64,000 nucleotides of DNA from Mesorhizobium sp. NZP2298 (GCF_013170825.1 NZ_CP033365.1:3112001-3176000); one strand, 5' to 3'; numbered from the stretch's first letter, positions 8,967 through 17,567 are shown. A program made the numbers and translations. Notes: generated from the letters alone by a model not told the origin.

Positions 8967-9305
8967 TTCCAAACTTTCTCGTCCTGGCCGCGCATCACCC
9001 GGCTGTTCATGCCGCCGTTCGAGCAGGCATTTTCGGCTGTGCCGCCGCTGCGATTTGACCCTTGTTGGTGAGGACCGAAGCTTCCAAAAAGGAAATCCCC
9101 GCAGTCCCCCGCGGGATGGTTATGGCATCCGATCTTTTCGCCAGTTTTTCCGAACTGTTGAAACTTGTTTCTGAATTGTGTCTGAGCGAGACATCGCGAA
9201 CACGGGGAGGGGCCGGAGGAACCGGCCCGCGATGGCGTAAGACCCGGTGTTGTCGCGGCCCGGTATGCATGCCTATGCTGCGCGGTTCGCGGAGGAACGT
9301 GGCGG
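8967..9305. other. intergenic region with divergent promoters
   Basis: About 340 bases separate the divergent NRPS and AraC-type genes. Neither strand has an ORF with plausible coding character. The region is AT-richer around 9080-9200, as expected for divergent promoters, but no clear operator or hairpin was identified. Confidence 0.5.
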
Positions 9306-10373
9306 ATGGCAGCGGGAGGCAACGGTCAGGACGTGGTGCCGGGGAGGGCTCCCGTGGGGCGCGGGGTGCCGCGTTCCGTGCTGGACACGGCGGGCCTGGC
9401 GCCCAGGGACGCGGTCGCGCTCTGGCAGGAGAACATGGGTTTCTTCTATGACGTTCGGCTGCGCAATGGCGGCGAGGACCAGTTCCATGTCCATGCGGAA
9501 GCATTTTATTTCGGCGAGATCGCACTCAGTTCGTACCGATGCGTCGCGCAGAACTTCGACCGCTCGCGCGCCCGCATCGGACGCGACGGTCTCGACCAGA
9601 TCACCTTGCAGGTCTGCCTGCGGGGCAGCCACGGCCGGCGCGACGGCGGGCCGGATGAAAAGGCATGCCCGGGAGACCTGATCGTCTCCGACCTGGCGCA
9701 GGTCCAGTCGACGGGGACGTCCGGCATCGACAGCCTCAACCTGACCATGCCGCGCCGCCTGCTGGCGCCGCTTCTGAAGGCGCCGGACGAGCACAATCTG
9801 CGCGTCATCCCAGGCAATGCCCCTTTGACGGCGCTGTTGCGCGGCCATCTCCTCGGCCTCTACGAGGCAGCGCCCGCCATGAGCGGCCAGGACGCCGAAG
9901 CAGTGACCAGGCCGACGCTGGACCTTGCCGCCGCGGCCATCAATTCGGCCGTGGCGGAGGCAAACGCCGCTTCGGTGCAGCTGGCGCTGGCCGGCGAAAT
10001 CCGCCGCCACATCGACAGGCATGTCGGCAGCCGGGACCTTACCGCCGCAACGATAGCCGCGCTGTTCGGCATTTCGACGCGCAAGCTCTATTACCTGTTC
10101 GAGCCGTATGGCGGCCTTTCCAGATATATCCAGGAGGAAAGGCTGCGCCGCTGCCGCGCCGAGCTCGTCGATCCCGCCCGCCGGCACGAAGCCATCGGCG
10201 AGATCGCCGACCGCTACGGCTTCGGCCACCGCAAGAGTTTTGTCCGTGCTTTCCGGCGTTGCTTCGACATGACGCCACGCGAGATGCGGGCGCTCGCCGC
10301 GCAGGGGCGCGGCCTGCCCGCCGGACATGGGCCTGACCGCACCCTGTGGCGCTGGATCCGCGACCTCCGCTAG
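9306..10373 (+). CDS. AraC family transcriptional regulator
   Basis: The 355-residue protein has a long N-terminal sensing half (cupin-like AraC-binding type) and a C-terminal double helix-turn-helix of about 100 residues. The second helix-turn-helix reads IGEIADRYGFGHRKSFVRAF and is followed by the family PxxxR motif (DMTPREMRAL). It is divergent from the Pls/PosA-type locus across 340 bases, so it may control it, but another AraC gene lies directly downstream and the target is unproven. The ATG at 9306 is used, and nothing upstream is strongly better. Confidence 0.85.
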   Translation: MAAGGNGQDVVPGRAPVGRGVPRSVLDTAGLAPRDAVALWQENMGFFYDVRLRNGGEDQFHVHAEAFYFGEIALSSYRCVAQNFDRSRARIGRDGLDQITLQVCLRGSHGRRDGGPDEKACPGDLIVSDLAQVQSTGTSGIDSLNLTMPRRLLAPLLKAPDEHNLRVIPGNAPLTALLRGHLLGLYEAAPAMSGQDAEAVTRPTLDLAAAAINSAVAEANAASVQLALAGEIRRHIDRHVGSRDLTAATIAALFGISTRKLYYLFEPYGGLSRYIQEERLRRCRAELVDPARRHEAIGEIADRYGFGHRKSFVRAFRRCFDMTPREMRALAAQGRGLPAGHGPDRTLWRWIRDLR

Positions 10374-10536
10374 GGCCATGCCTGGGTCGCGCCGGCCAGC
10401 AATCCGGTGCCGGTTTTGCGCCCACGGCCACATTCCTTGCGCCTGCCGCCACATTTGCGCGGAGCGTTCACACAGGCCTTGAATTGCCGCCGCCGCCCGC
10501 ACGAAAACCAATCGGAAGAACGGGGGACGGACACAG

Positions 10537-11499
10537 GTGGCCAGCCAGGACAATGTCATCGTCCTGTCCACGGACGAGATCGCGGACCGCGAGCGCGAAG
10601 CGGCCGTGCGCGAATTCTACGGCCGCATCTGCATGCGGCTGGACCTTGCTCCGCTCGATCGCGGCGCGCTGCATCTGAGCGCCTCCACCCTTTTGCTGCC
10701 CGGGGTGAGCGTGGCCGAGGGCAAGGTCTCGCCGATGGCCTGGGAACGCACGGCAGCCTTGCGGCAGGACGCCAATGACGATCTCGTCGTGTCCTGGATC
10801 GCGGGTGGCTGGGGCTTCGACACGCCAGGCCAGGGAACCGTGGAGACGCCGGCCGGCGCACCCTGCATCATGCCAATGGAGGAACGCTGGCGCGCCAGGG
10901 CGCCAGGCGGGGACTGGACCATCTGCGCCCGCTTCGACAGGTCGACGCTCGAGCCGCTGGTGCGCCATGTCGGCGATCTCAGGCCCGACGCGATCAACCC
11001 CGGCACGCCGGAGGCGCGGCTTCTCCTGGCCTATGTCACGGCGGTGGCGCGCGGCGGGATGAGCGCCAAGCTGGCGCCGCTGGCCGCCCAGCACATTGCC
11101 GATCTGTTCGCCGCGGCGGTCGGAACCAGCCGCGAGGTGGGCGAGGTGATCGCCGGGCGCGGCGTCCGCGCCGCGCGCATCGAGGCCATCAAGCGCTATA
11201 TCGAGGAGAATTTGCACAGAGCGCGGCTGTCGGCGGAGATGGCGGGACGGGGCCTTGGGCTCAGCCCGCGCTACATCAGGCGTCTTTTCGCCGAGGAAGG
11301 GCAGGGCTTTTCCGACTATGTCATGCAAAGGCGGCTGGAGCGGATCCACCGGCAGCTCGCCAGCCCGCTTTTCGCGGCAAGGCCGATCGCCGATCTCGCC
11401 TTCGAGGCCGGGCTGGTCGAGCCGTCGACCTTCTACCGGCAGTTCCGGTCGCGTTATCGGATGACACCTTCCGAGGTGCGCGCCGGCCTGGCGCAGTGA
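10537..11499 (+). CDS. AraC family transcriptional regulator
   Basis: This 320-residue regulator ends in an AraC double helix-turn-helix: IKRYIEENLHRARLSAEMAG, SPRYIRRLFAEEG, then PIADLAFEAGLVEPSTFYRQ and YRMTPSEVRAG. The N-terminal 200 residues form an AraC-binding-like domain with no recognised ligand. The GTG at 10537 is chosen because GGGGGAC lies 8-14 bases upstream and the next in-frame Met is deep in the domain. It is the second AraC gene in a row, separated from the first by 163 bases. The two proteins are not close copies. The gene downstream encodes a secreted Cys-rich protein that could be its target. Confidence 0.85.
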   Translation: MASQDNVIVLSTDEIADREREAAVREFYGRICMRLDLAPLDRGALHLSASTLLLPGVSVAEGKVSPMAWERTAALRQDANDDLVVSWIAGGWGFDTPGQGTVETPAGAPCIMPMEERWRARAPGGDWTICARFDRSTLEPLVRHVGDLRPDAINPGTPEARLLLAYVTAVARGGMSAKLAPLAAQHIADLFAAAVGTSREVGEVIAGRGVRAARIEAIKRYIEENLHRARLSAEMAGRGLGLSPRYIRRLFAEEGQGFSDYVMQRRLERIHRQLASPLFAARPIADLAFEAGLVEPSTFYRQFRSRYRMTPSEVRAGLAQ

Positions 11500-11666
11500 G
11501 GCGCCTGTTCCGTCAGTGCCATCCGCCTGTGCCGCCCGTGCGATACGCCCATGGCTTGGCATCCGCATAGTCGCACGGCGGACGCGGTGCCGGAGGCACG
11601 CGCGGGAACGGAGGCTGGGCGGCCGGGCCTCCGCGACATCAGGAAACCTGGCCACAGGAGGCAACA

Positions 11667-11966
11667 ATGCGTGCGGCGAAAAGGTGGATTCTCGGCATCT
11701 CGGTTTTCTGCGCCCTTCTTCCAACCGAGGTCTTCGCGGCCTACAAATGCATGAACCCGGCGATCTGCAGGGCCGTCTGCGGCAGCGAGACATGCGGCAA
11801 GATCAGCGCCAGCAATCGCGACATGAAGGCGCTGGACCTCGGCGCGTCCGGACAACTCGCCGCCTCCAGCGGCGGCTCTTCATCCGGCACCAGTTCCAAA
11901 AAGACCTACACCTGCTCCAACGAGGCGATCTGCATCGCGGTCTGCGGCAAGAAGACCTGCCCGTAA
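11667..11966 (+). CDS. small secreted protein with two identical-spacing Cys motifs
   Basis: The 99-residue protein has a signal peptide (MRAAKRWILGISVFCALLPT, cleavage probably after VFA-A). The mature part consists of two copies of one motif, YKCMNPAICRAVCGSETCG and YTCSNEAICIAVCGKKTCP, joined by a Gly/Ser-rich linker. Both copies have the spacing C-x5-C-x3-C-x4-C, so eight cysteines could form two small disulphide or metal-binding knots. I recognise no named family. The start has a good AGGAGG site (about 11657). It stands alone between an AraC gene and a DUF680 gene. Confidence 0.75.
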   Translation: MRAAKRWILGISVFCALLPTEVFAAYKCMNPAICRAVCGSETCGKISASNRDMKALDLGASGQLAASSGGSSSGTSSKKTYTCSNEAICIAVCGKKTCP

Positions 11967-12198
11967 GCGGCGCCGGCCTGGCGCACTATCGGAGGCGTCG
12001 GCGCGCTGCGCCGGCGCCTTTGTGCGTCCAGGCGATGCACCTGGCGGAAAGCGCCTGGCTGGCCGCGCCGCCGTGAAATCCTCTCTTTCAAAAAAATCTC
12101 ACCGCCCCCGGGAATAAAGCACCACCCCGCCGGGTCTTCACTACAGCGGGGCCAATACGACCCGCGACCCGAAGAAAACGAAACAAGGATTTTTGGAA

Positions 12199-12447
12199 AT
12201 GACCAAGCTCGCTCTCGGCGTGGCTGCGATGTTGCTTGCCTCGAGTGCTGCCTTTGCCGGCAGCGACCATTTCAACGCCGACACGGCAAACCAGCCGCTT
12301 GCCGCCGTCGAGAGCAACGCCACCGCCTCGATCCCCCACAAGGCGCGTCAGAACAAGGTCGACACCAAGGTGACGACCGGTCCCAGCCAGGCCGCTCCCC
12401 AGACTGATGCGGGCGAATTCGTCGGCCCGCCTGTGCCGGGCAACTGA
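12199..12447 (+). CDS. DUF680 family secreted protein
   Basis: This 82-residue protein begins with a signal peptide (MTKLALGVAAMLLASSAAFA) followed at once by GSDHFNADTANQ, the hallmark of the DUF680 family known mainly from Mesorhizobium. The ATG at 12199 is preferred over an in-frame TTG six bases earlier; GGA lies in front of it. Function of the family is unknown and a periplasmic location is expected. A second member lies at 15139. A strong hairpin follows the stop. Confidence 0.85.
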   Translation: MTKLALGVAAMLLASSAAFAGSDHFNADTANQPLAAVESNATASIPHKARQNKVDTKVTTGPSQAAPQTDAGEFVGPPVPGN

Positions 12448-12498
12448 GTTCAGGGGTCGCGACCCCTCCTCGAGGTCCCGACCCGGTCCGCACTCAGG

Positions 12499-12527
12499 AC
12501 GGAGGGCCATGTGGCGTGGCCCTCCGT
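12499..12527 (+). terminator. hairpin after DUF680 gene
   Basis: ACGGAGGGCCA (12499-12509) pairs perfectly with TGGCCCTCCGT (12517-12527) around a seven-base loop. There is no T run after it, so it may act as a processing or stabilising hairpin as well as a terminator. It separates the DUF680 gene from the MBL hydrolase gene. Confidence 0.6.
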
Positions 12528-12588
12528 CACCCCCGGAATTTCTCGCCTTCCGACTTTTGCCGCCACCGCAACCCCACAGGAGACCACC

Positions 12589-13560
12589 ATGTTCAGCATG
12601 ACACGCCGCACAGTGCTTCAATCCGCCGCCGCCGCTGCCGCCTTCGGCCTTGCCGGCAAGCTCGAATTCACGCGTCCCGCTTTCGCGGAGCTGCTGGTCG
12701 AGCCGACCATCGGCTTCTACAAATACACGGTCGGCGATATCGAGGTGACCGCCATCTATGACGGCATCTGGAAGAAGCCGCACGACCCGGCCTTCATCAA
12801 GGATGTCTCGGTCGACGAGACCAAGGCGGCCCTCGCCAAGGCGGGGCTGACCACCGACTTCATGCCCATCCCGCTCACCGTCGTCGTGCTCAAGATGGGC
12901 GGCAGGCTGATCATGATGGATGCGGGCTCGGGCGTTGGCCAGTGGCAGGCCAACGCCACGCACCTGCCGGCCAACATGGCCGCCGCCGGCATCGACTACA
13001 AGGCGATCGACACCATCATGATCTCGCATTTCCACCCCGACCATGTCTGGGGCCTGATGGAGAAGGGCACCAACACGCCGGTGTTCCCCAATGCCGAGCT
13101 GATCGTCAACGCCACCGAATACAATTGGTGGACCGATCCGAGCCGGCTGGCCAAGCTGCCGGAGGGGCGCAAGCCGGCGGGCAAGCGCATCGCCGAAAAC
13201 TTCCCGAAATGGAAGAACTGGAAGCTGGTTCAGGACGGCGCGGAAGTGGCGCCCGGCATCCAGATCATCGCCGCGCCCGGCCACACGCCGGGCCATTCTG
13301 TCTACCTCGCCAATTCCGGCAAGGAACAGCTGATGATCTCGGCCGACACCATGTATGTGCCGGCCCTTCTGGCGCCGCATCCGGAATGGCAGGGCAGCTA
13401 CGACCAGGATGGGCCCACCGCCATCACCACGCGCCACAAGATCATCGACCGGGTGATTGCGGACAACATCCGCATTTCCGGTTCGCACTTCCCGTTCCCG
13501 GGCACCGGCGTCTTCGTCAAGGACGGCAATGCCTATGGCTTCACGCCGGTTCAGATCTGA
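12589..13560 (+). CDS. MBL-fold metallo-hydrolase with Tat signal
   Basis: The 323-residue metallo-beta-lactamase-fold hydrolase has the zinc motif SHFHPDHVWGL (HxHxDH), a later histidine in AAPGHTPGHSVYL and a C-terminal histidine in SGSHFPFPG. The N-terminus MFSMTRRTVLQSAAAAAAFG is a twin-arginine-type signal, so it probably acts in the periplasm. The ATG at 12589 is chosen because CAGGAGA precedes it and the signal peptide starts there; an upstream in-frame start at 12511 adds only non-signal residues. It is closely followed by a secreted TPR protein. The substrate is unknown; lactonase, sulfatase or phosphodiesterase activities all occur in the fold. Confidence 0.88.
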   Translation: MFSMTRRTVLQSAAAAAAFGLAGKLEFTRPAFAELLVEPTIGFYKYTVGDIEVTAIYDGIWKKPHDPAFIKDVSVDETKAALAKAGLTTDFMPIPLTVVVLKMGGRLIMMDAGSGVGQWQANATHLPANMAAAGIDYKAIDTIMISHFHPDHVWGLMEKGTNTPVFPNAELIVNATEYNWWTDPSRLAKLPEGRKPAGKRIAENFPKWKNWKLVQDGAEVAPGIQIIAAPGHTPGHSVYLANSGKEQLMISADTMYVPALLAPHPEWQGSYDQDGPTAITTRHKIIDRVIADNIRISGSHFPFPGTGVFVKDGNAYGFTPVQI

Positions 13561-13591
13561 ACGCGGCAACCCAAACCAAGCGAGAAAGACA

Positions 13592-14071
13592 ATGAAACAA
13601 TCCTATCTGGGCAAGCACGCCCTCTACGGCCTGCTCGGCGCCATTGCCGTGCTGACCGTGGTTCCCGTCGCGACGATCATGCCGGCCTATGCGGTCGACG
13701 ACATCGAGGGCACTGATGCGCCCGACCTGACCGCCGTCCAGGCCAAGATCGCCGCCAAGGACTACAAGGGCGCGCTGGTCGATCTGCGCGACCTCGCGCA
13801 GGACAACCAGCAGGCCGACGTCTACAATTTGCTCGGCTTCACGCTGCGCAAGACCGGCGATTTCACCACCGCGCTGACCTATTACAACAAGGCGCTGGAG
13901 CTGAAGCCCGACCACAAGGCCGCCCGCGAATATCTGGGCGAGCTCTATGTCGAGACCGGCGACATGGCCAAGGCCAAGGAGCAGCTGGCCTCGCTGCAGA
14001 AACTCTGCCCCGCCGGCTGCGACGAGCTTTCCGACCTGCAAAAGGCCATCGACATCAAGGTGACGCAGTAA
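13592..14071 (+). CDS. exported TPR protein
   Basis: The 159-residue protein has a signal peptide or membrane anchor (LYGLLGAIAVLTVVPVATIM) ending near PAYA, then two to three tetratricopeptide repeats: KDYKGALVDLRDLAQDNQQA, LGFTLRKTGDFTTALTYYNK and LGELYVETGDMAKAKEQLA. Such repeats mediate protein-protein contacts. The start at 13592 has a GAGAAAG site. It lies 31 bases after the MBL hydrolase gene, so the two are probably one transcript and may work together in the periplasm. Confidence 0.85.
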   Translation: MKQSYLGKHALYGLLGAIAVLTVVPVATIMPAYAVDDIEGTDAPDLTAVQAKIAAKDYKGALVDLRDLAQDNQQADVYNLLGFTLRKTGDFTTALTYYNKALELKPDHKAAREYLGELYVETGDMAKAKEQLASLQKLCPAGCDELSDLQKAIDIKVTQ

Positions 14072-14093
14072 GACCGCGACCCATTTCCTTTCC

Positions 14094-14150
14094 CTCCGCG
14101 GGGGCGGGGGAGAGGTGGCCGCGAAGCGGCCGGAGTGGGGGACTGGCCCT
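14094..14150. repeat. rhizobial-type intergenic repeat
   Basis: A G-rich block carries the perfect hairpin GGCCGC-gaa-GCGGCC (14117-14131) between short purine-rich arms. Blocks of this style also occur at 23229-23270 and 45003-45041 and are typical of dispersed intergenic repeats in Mesorhizobium genomes. Confidence 0.5.
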
Positions 14151-14299
14151 GACCGCTCCAGTCCTCCACCACCAGTTCGGGCGCTCGTGGCTGGCGCCCA
14201 TTGCCGGAGCCGGCGCCTCTCCCTCGAGCCGGCTCCGGCCTTTTCGAACAACCGACATCGCAGCGCCATCGGCGCGCCCGACCGGGCGTGCGGCGCCCG

Positions 14300-14333
14300 C
14301 CTGTTACCAAAATTGGCCTGTTACCAAAATTGG
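14300..14333 (+). repeat. tandem 17-bp direct repeat before doxX-like gene
   Basis: Two exact copies of CCTGTTACCAAAATTGG lie head to tail (14300-14316 and 14317-14333). The second copy ends inside the GGAG ribosome site of the gene starting at 14343, so copy-number change would alter the leader directly. Confidence 0.85.
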
Positions 14334-14342
14334 AGCCTGACC

Positions 14343-14864
14343 ATGATACCGACCGAAATCACCGAGAAGCTGCACGCCCTCGCCACCAAGCTCTATGTCA
14401 GCGACGTGGCCCTGCTCGCGGGCCGGCTGCTTTTGTCCCTCATCTTCCTGCATGAGGGCGTGACGCTGGCCACCCATTTCGAAGCCGCCGCCAAGGCGAT
14501 GGCAACTCAAGGTGTCGGCCTGCCGCTGTTCGTCGCCACCATCGCGCTGCAACTGGGGGCAGGGCTCTCGGTGGCAACAGGCCTGCTGACGCGGCTGGGC
14601 GGCATCGGGCTCGGCCTGTTCTGCCTGTCCACAGCCTTGCTGTTCCACACCAACTTCGCCAGCCAGAACGAGCTGCTGCATTTCGAAAAGGACCTGGCCA
14701 TATCGGGCGGCATGTTCGTGCTGGCCGCCGCCGGGGCCGGGCGGATCTCGCTGGACTGGCTGCTGGGTCTCTATCTGCGGAAGCGGCAGCGCGACAAGGA
14801 AATGGTCAGGGCATTGCTGGCGCTGGAGAACGACTTCACGGTGGATGTAAGGCTGCCGGTTTGA
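14343..14864 (+). CDS. DoxX family membrane protein
   Basis: The 173-residue integral membrane protein has four hydrophobic segments: VALLAGRLLLSLIFLHEGVT, FVATIALQLGAGLSVATGLL, GLGLFCLSTALLF and ISGGMFVLAAAGAG. The GR-LLLSLIFLHEG opening and the final 'H-E-KDLAISGG' segment are typical of DoxX/DUF4142-like quinol-oxidase-related proteins. The ATG at 14343 is preceded by GGAG at seven bases. An ORF continues further upstream in frame but without membrane character. The exact function is unknown; DoxX proteins are often linked to redox or detoxification complexes. Confidence 0.85.
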   Translation: MIPTEITEKLHALATKLYVSDVALLAGRLLLSLIFLHEGVTLATHFEAAAKAMATQGVGLPLFVATIALQLGAGLSVATGLLTRLGGIGLGLFCLSTALLFHTNFASQNELLHFEKDLAISGGMFVLAAAGAGRISLDWLLGLYLRKRQRDKEMVRALLALENDFTVDVRLPV

Positions 14865-15138
14865 GGCGCGCGCAGCGCTTTCCTGCCGCATTCCACGCAA
14901 AATCCCACTCTCCGGGCGGTTCTTACCACGCCGGCACCCACGCTGGCACAAACACCAGCCCCTTATTGAAGCCGCCAACAGCGCAACGACGAACCGAGCG
15001 CTGAAGCCGGCAACCGCAAGGATCCAGTGAGGGTCGCGGCTGGCCGGTTTCGCCCGAGACCATGAACAGACAGCCTCAAGGACGCGTGCGGGCGGCGCGT
15101 CGAGGTCGATGTCACCTTTTGAAAGATGGAGACTTGAA

Positions 15139-15387
15139 ATGAAGAAGATCATTTTGGCTACTGCTGCGTTCCTGTTTGCGTCCGGCATGGCTTTTGCCGG
15201 CAGCGACCATTTCGGCTCGGACTTCGTCCCCGCCGTCAGCAGCTACCCGACCACCACCCATGCGATGATGTCCGGCGGCGCGGTCGACCAGGGTATCACC
15301 AAGAGCATCACCGACAGCGCGGCCGGGTCCAATGCGACCTCCGGCATGCCCGCATCGGGCTATGGCCAGGGCATCTGGGGCCGCTGA
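15139..15387 (+). CDS. DUF680 family secreted protein
   Basis: The 82-residue protein has a signal peptide (MKKIILATAAFLFASGMAFA) followed by GSDHFGSDFV, the conserved DUF680 start of mature protein. The rest is low-complexity and Ser/Gly-rich. The ATG at 15139 is preferred to an in-frame start at 15109 because the signal peptide begins there, behind a GGAGA site. It is a paralogue of the protein at 12199: same length, same mature N-terminus, little similarity elsewhere. Confidence 0.85.
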   Translation: MKKIILATAAFLFASGMAFAGSDHFGSDFVPAVSSYPTTTHAMMSGGAVDQGITKSITDSAAGSNATSGMPASGYGQGIWGR

Positions 15388-15415
15388 CCTCAAGGCCGGC
15401 CAGCACGGCCGACAG

Positions 15416-15443
15416 CCAGGCGGCGGGCTTGCCCGCCGCCTGG
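15416..15443. terminator. bidirectional terminator hairpin
   Basis: CCAGGCGGCGGG pairs perfectly with CCCGCCGCCTGG around the loop CTTG. It lies between the ends of the converging DUF680 (plus) and glycosidase-like (minus) genes, with a short T-rich stretch on the plus side. Confidence 0.75.
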
Positions 15444-15449
15444 ATCGTT

Positions 15450-16808
15450 TCATCCGGGCGAAAGCGCGATGATGATCGGATGGTCGCTGAGCGTAATTTC
15501 CAGCGAACGCAAATTGCTCAGTGTCTGGATGGGGTCGACGCCAATTGTTGGATCGTAGGTTTTTACCGACGTCTGCTTTTCGCCGAAATGGATCGTCAAG
15601 CGGTCCTGACCGGTCAAACGTTCGTTCCACACGACAAGTTGGAACGTGCCGTCGCTGTGCTGCAGGAGCAGGTCGTGAACGGTTTCGGGTTGGTCCGCGA
15701 TGGTGAAGTCGAGCTGGCCGGGTTTGGCGAGGGCGCCTTTATCCGCCAAAATCGTCGTAAGGTTGTGAAGGTAGATGGCGGCCATGCGGGGTGAATAATC
15801 AGCCTTGTAGAAGCCGAAAGACTGGTTGCCGCCTTCGTCGGTACGGTCCCGCAACAGATAGACCGATGTGTAGGCGTAGCCGCGCTTGAACTGCGCAAGG
15901 TACATGCTCATCAAGTTCAAGCCGTGCATTTGTTCCGTGACCATGCCTCCGATTGCCACCCCGGTCTCGGTCGTGACCCGCGGCAGCGTATCGAGTTGCT
16001 CCTGGGTGTAGCCCAAGAACCCTCTCGCCCAGGTGACGCCGAAGTTGCCGAACAACCCGTCCACCCTGGATGCGGCGGTTGGATCGGCGGCGCGCCACGT
16101 CTTGTTGTCCGCCGGATACGGCGAATGCGAGTGATAGATGTAGTTGTGCACATTGGCGTAGTCGGCATATTTCGTGCCGTCCGGCATCCGGGTTTGCGCG
16201 CCGGGCGGGATCGTCAGGAACTGAAGACCGACATTGTCTCGCTGCGCGCCGGGTTCCGAGATCGACCAGACAGGATACTTCGCAAGCACAGGATCACTTT
16301 TGACAGCCTGGTAAAGATCGCGCTGAAGCTTGGCGACGGCCATCCACGAAGGCTCCCTGCCGCCGCCTTTCTCGCCCTGATAGGTGACGCCCCAGTTGTT
16401 CGGCTCGTTGTTGCCCTCGAATGCGAGCAGCGCGCCGGCTTCGGCAAGCACCTTGCCCGTTTCGACCAGCTTCTTCACGTCGGTTCCCCCACTGACCAAT
16501 CCCCAATTCAGCAGCACTCCGGTTTCGCGATGCAGATCGAGAAAGGTCTGGATGGTTGTGGGGCCGTCGTCGCTCAGACCTTCTATTCCGGCTCTTACCC
16601 ATCGAAAGCCGCAATAGCGGACCATCTCGATCGTCTTGGCCAGCGGCTGGCCTCGATCCGGGAATGTGGAAACGACGCCGATGCTGTTGAGAAAGTCGTT
16701 CGTCGCAACGGCGGTTTGGGGTGCTGCAAGCGCATGGCGAGGCGATATGGGTGCCAGCGCCAACCACGCGCCGACGAGGAAGTGAAGCATTTTGGAAGTG
16801 GTGATCAT
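15450..16808 (-). CDS. secreted glycoside hydrolase-like protein
   Basis: About 452 residues. A signal peptide (MLHFLVGAWLALAPI ... ALA) leads into a TIM-barrel-type hydrolase. FEGNNEPNNWG near residue 130 contains the Asn-Glu-Pro acid/base signature of clan GH-A, and TTETGVA near 280 is the probable nucleophile strand, so a retaining glycosidase is likely. The C-terminal 100 residues look like a beta-sandwich. The exact GH family and substrate cannot be assigned. The Met at 16808 is used because it starts the signal peptide; an in-frame Met at 16850 adds 14 non-hydrophobic residues and cannot be excluded. The gene stands alone. Confidence 0.75.
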   Translation of the reverse strand: MITTSKMLHFLVGAWLALAPISPRHALAAPQTAVATNDFLNSIGVVSTFPDRGQPLAKTIEMVRYCGFRWVRAGIEGLSDDGPTTIQTFLDLHRETGVLLNWGLVSGGTDVKKLVETGKVLAEAGALLAFEGNNEPNNWGVTYQGEKGGGREPSWMAVAKLQRDLYQAVKSDPVLAKYPVWSISEPGAQRDNVGLQFLTIPPGAQTRMPDGTKYADYANVHNYIYHSHSPYPADNKTWRAADPTAASRVDGLFGNFGVTWARGFLGYTQEQLDTLPRVTTETGVAIGGMVTEQMHGLNLMSMYLAQFKRGYAYTSVYLLRDRTDEGGNQSFGFYKADYSPRMAAIYLHNLTTILADKGALAKPGQLDFTIADQPETVHDLLLQHSDGTFQLVVWNERLTGQDRLTIHFGEKQTSVKTYDPTIGVDPIQTLSNLRSLEITLSDHPIIIALSPG

Positions 16809-17068
16809 CGCCTGGGACTCTAACACGTCTTTCCATGGCGCATCGCCCACCTTTGGTTAGCCCGCCTGCATGATCGCGACCGAACGGGCGATCTCCTCGA
16901 CGGTTCATGGCGCCGAGGTCGCAACTGATCCGGCCGAGCACGGCGGTGGCCGCGCCGGTGGGCCCGGCGCCTCGCTGATGCGATCCGACCCGGGCCAGCG
17001 ATCACGCAAAATTTTTGGATCGTTCGCGCAGGCGCGGCGTTCTTCCCGAACACCAAGGGAGAACGACG

Positions 17069-17392
17069 ATGACCGACGACCGCAACGACAAGATCCGAGA
17101 CCGCGCCTACGCCATCTGGCAGCGCGAAGGCGGCGCCCATGGCGACCACGAGCGCCACTGGCACCAGGCCGAAATGGAGATCGACCGGGAAGCCGCCCTG
17201 CCGCTGACAGCCGATGATGCCCTGCCGCAGACCCGCGAAATCGCCAGCACCGACGTGCTGGAGGTCGAGCAGCTCGCCGTGCGCACCGGCCTGTCGGGCG
17301 ACGAGGCGCAGGACCTGATCGACCGCCTGGGCGCCGACCGCGCGGCGACGGAACAAGCCGCCCGCAGCCTCAAGGCCAGGCGCAAATCCTGA
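17069..17392 (+). CDS. DUF2934 domain protein
   Basis: The 107-residue cytoplasmic protein begins with the DUF2934 motif IRDRAYAIWQREGGAHGDHE followed by HWHQAEMEI (pattern RAYxIWxxEGxxxGxxxxHWxxAE). The C-terminal half holds a short helical segment but no known domain. The ATG at 17069 follows AAGGGAGAA, a strong ribosome site. These small proteins are common in rhizobia and of unknown function. It is followed by the conserved 49-residue gene at 17418. Confidence 0.85.
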   Translation: MTDDRNDKIRDRAYAIWQREGGAHGDHERHWHQAEMEIDREAALPLTADDALPQTREIASTDVLEVEQLAVRTGLSGDEAQDLIDRLGADRAATEQAARSLKARRKS

Positions 17393-17417
17393 TCGATCCT
17401 GGACAAGGGAGAGCGAG

Positions 17418-17567
17418 ATGATCCGCAAGCTCAAGGACGGCAAATACCGGCTTTATTCCCGCAAGAAGGACGAGAAGACCGGGAAACGGCGGAATTTGGG
17501 GACGTTCGAGACGCGGGAAGCAGCGGAGAAGCATGAGAAGGAGGTGCAGTATTTCAAGCGGCATTGA
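17418..17567 (+). CDS. conserved 49-residue basic protein
   Basis: A short gene of 49 residues starting MIRKLKDGKYRLYSRKKDEK and ending KEVQYFKRH. It is very rich in Lys, Arg and Glu, with an amphipathic helix from TREAAEKHEKEV. From memory, near-identical small proteins are widespread in Rhizobiales. GGGAGAGCG precedes the ATG, 25 bases after the DUF2934 gene. The composition suggests a nucleic-acid or ribosome-associated protein, but that is inference only. Confidence 0.8.
   Translation: MIRKLKDGKYRLYSRKKDEKTGKRRNLGTFETREAAEKHEKEVQYFKRH

Noticed and set aside
4887..9071. Plus-strand open frame of nearly 1400 codons opposite the NRPS
   Set aside because: It is the antisense shadow of a high-GC gene. 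It is rich in Arg, Gly and Asp-His runs with no domain, while the minus strand has all NRPS motifs.
12088..13569. Minus-strand frame of 493 codons over the DUF680 and MBL genes
   Set aside because: It covers two well-supported plus-strand genes and an intergenic hairpin, and has no recognisable motif.
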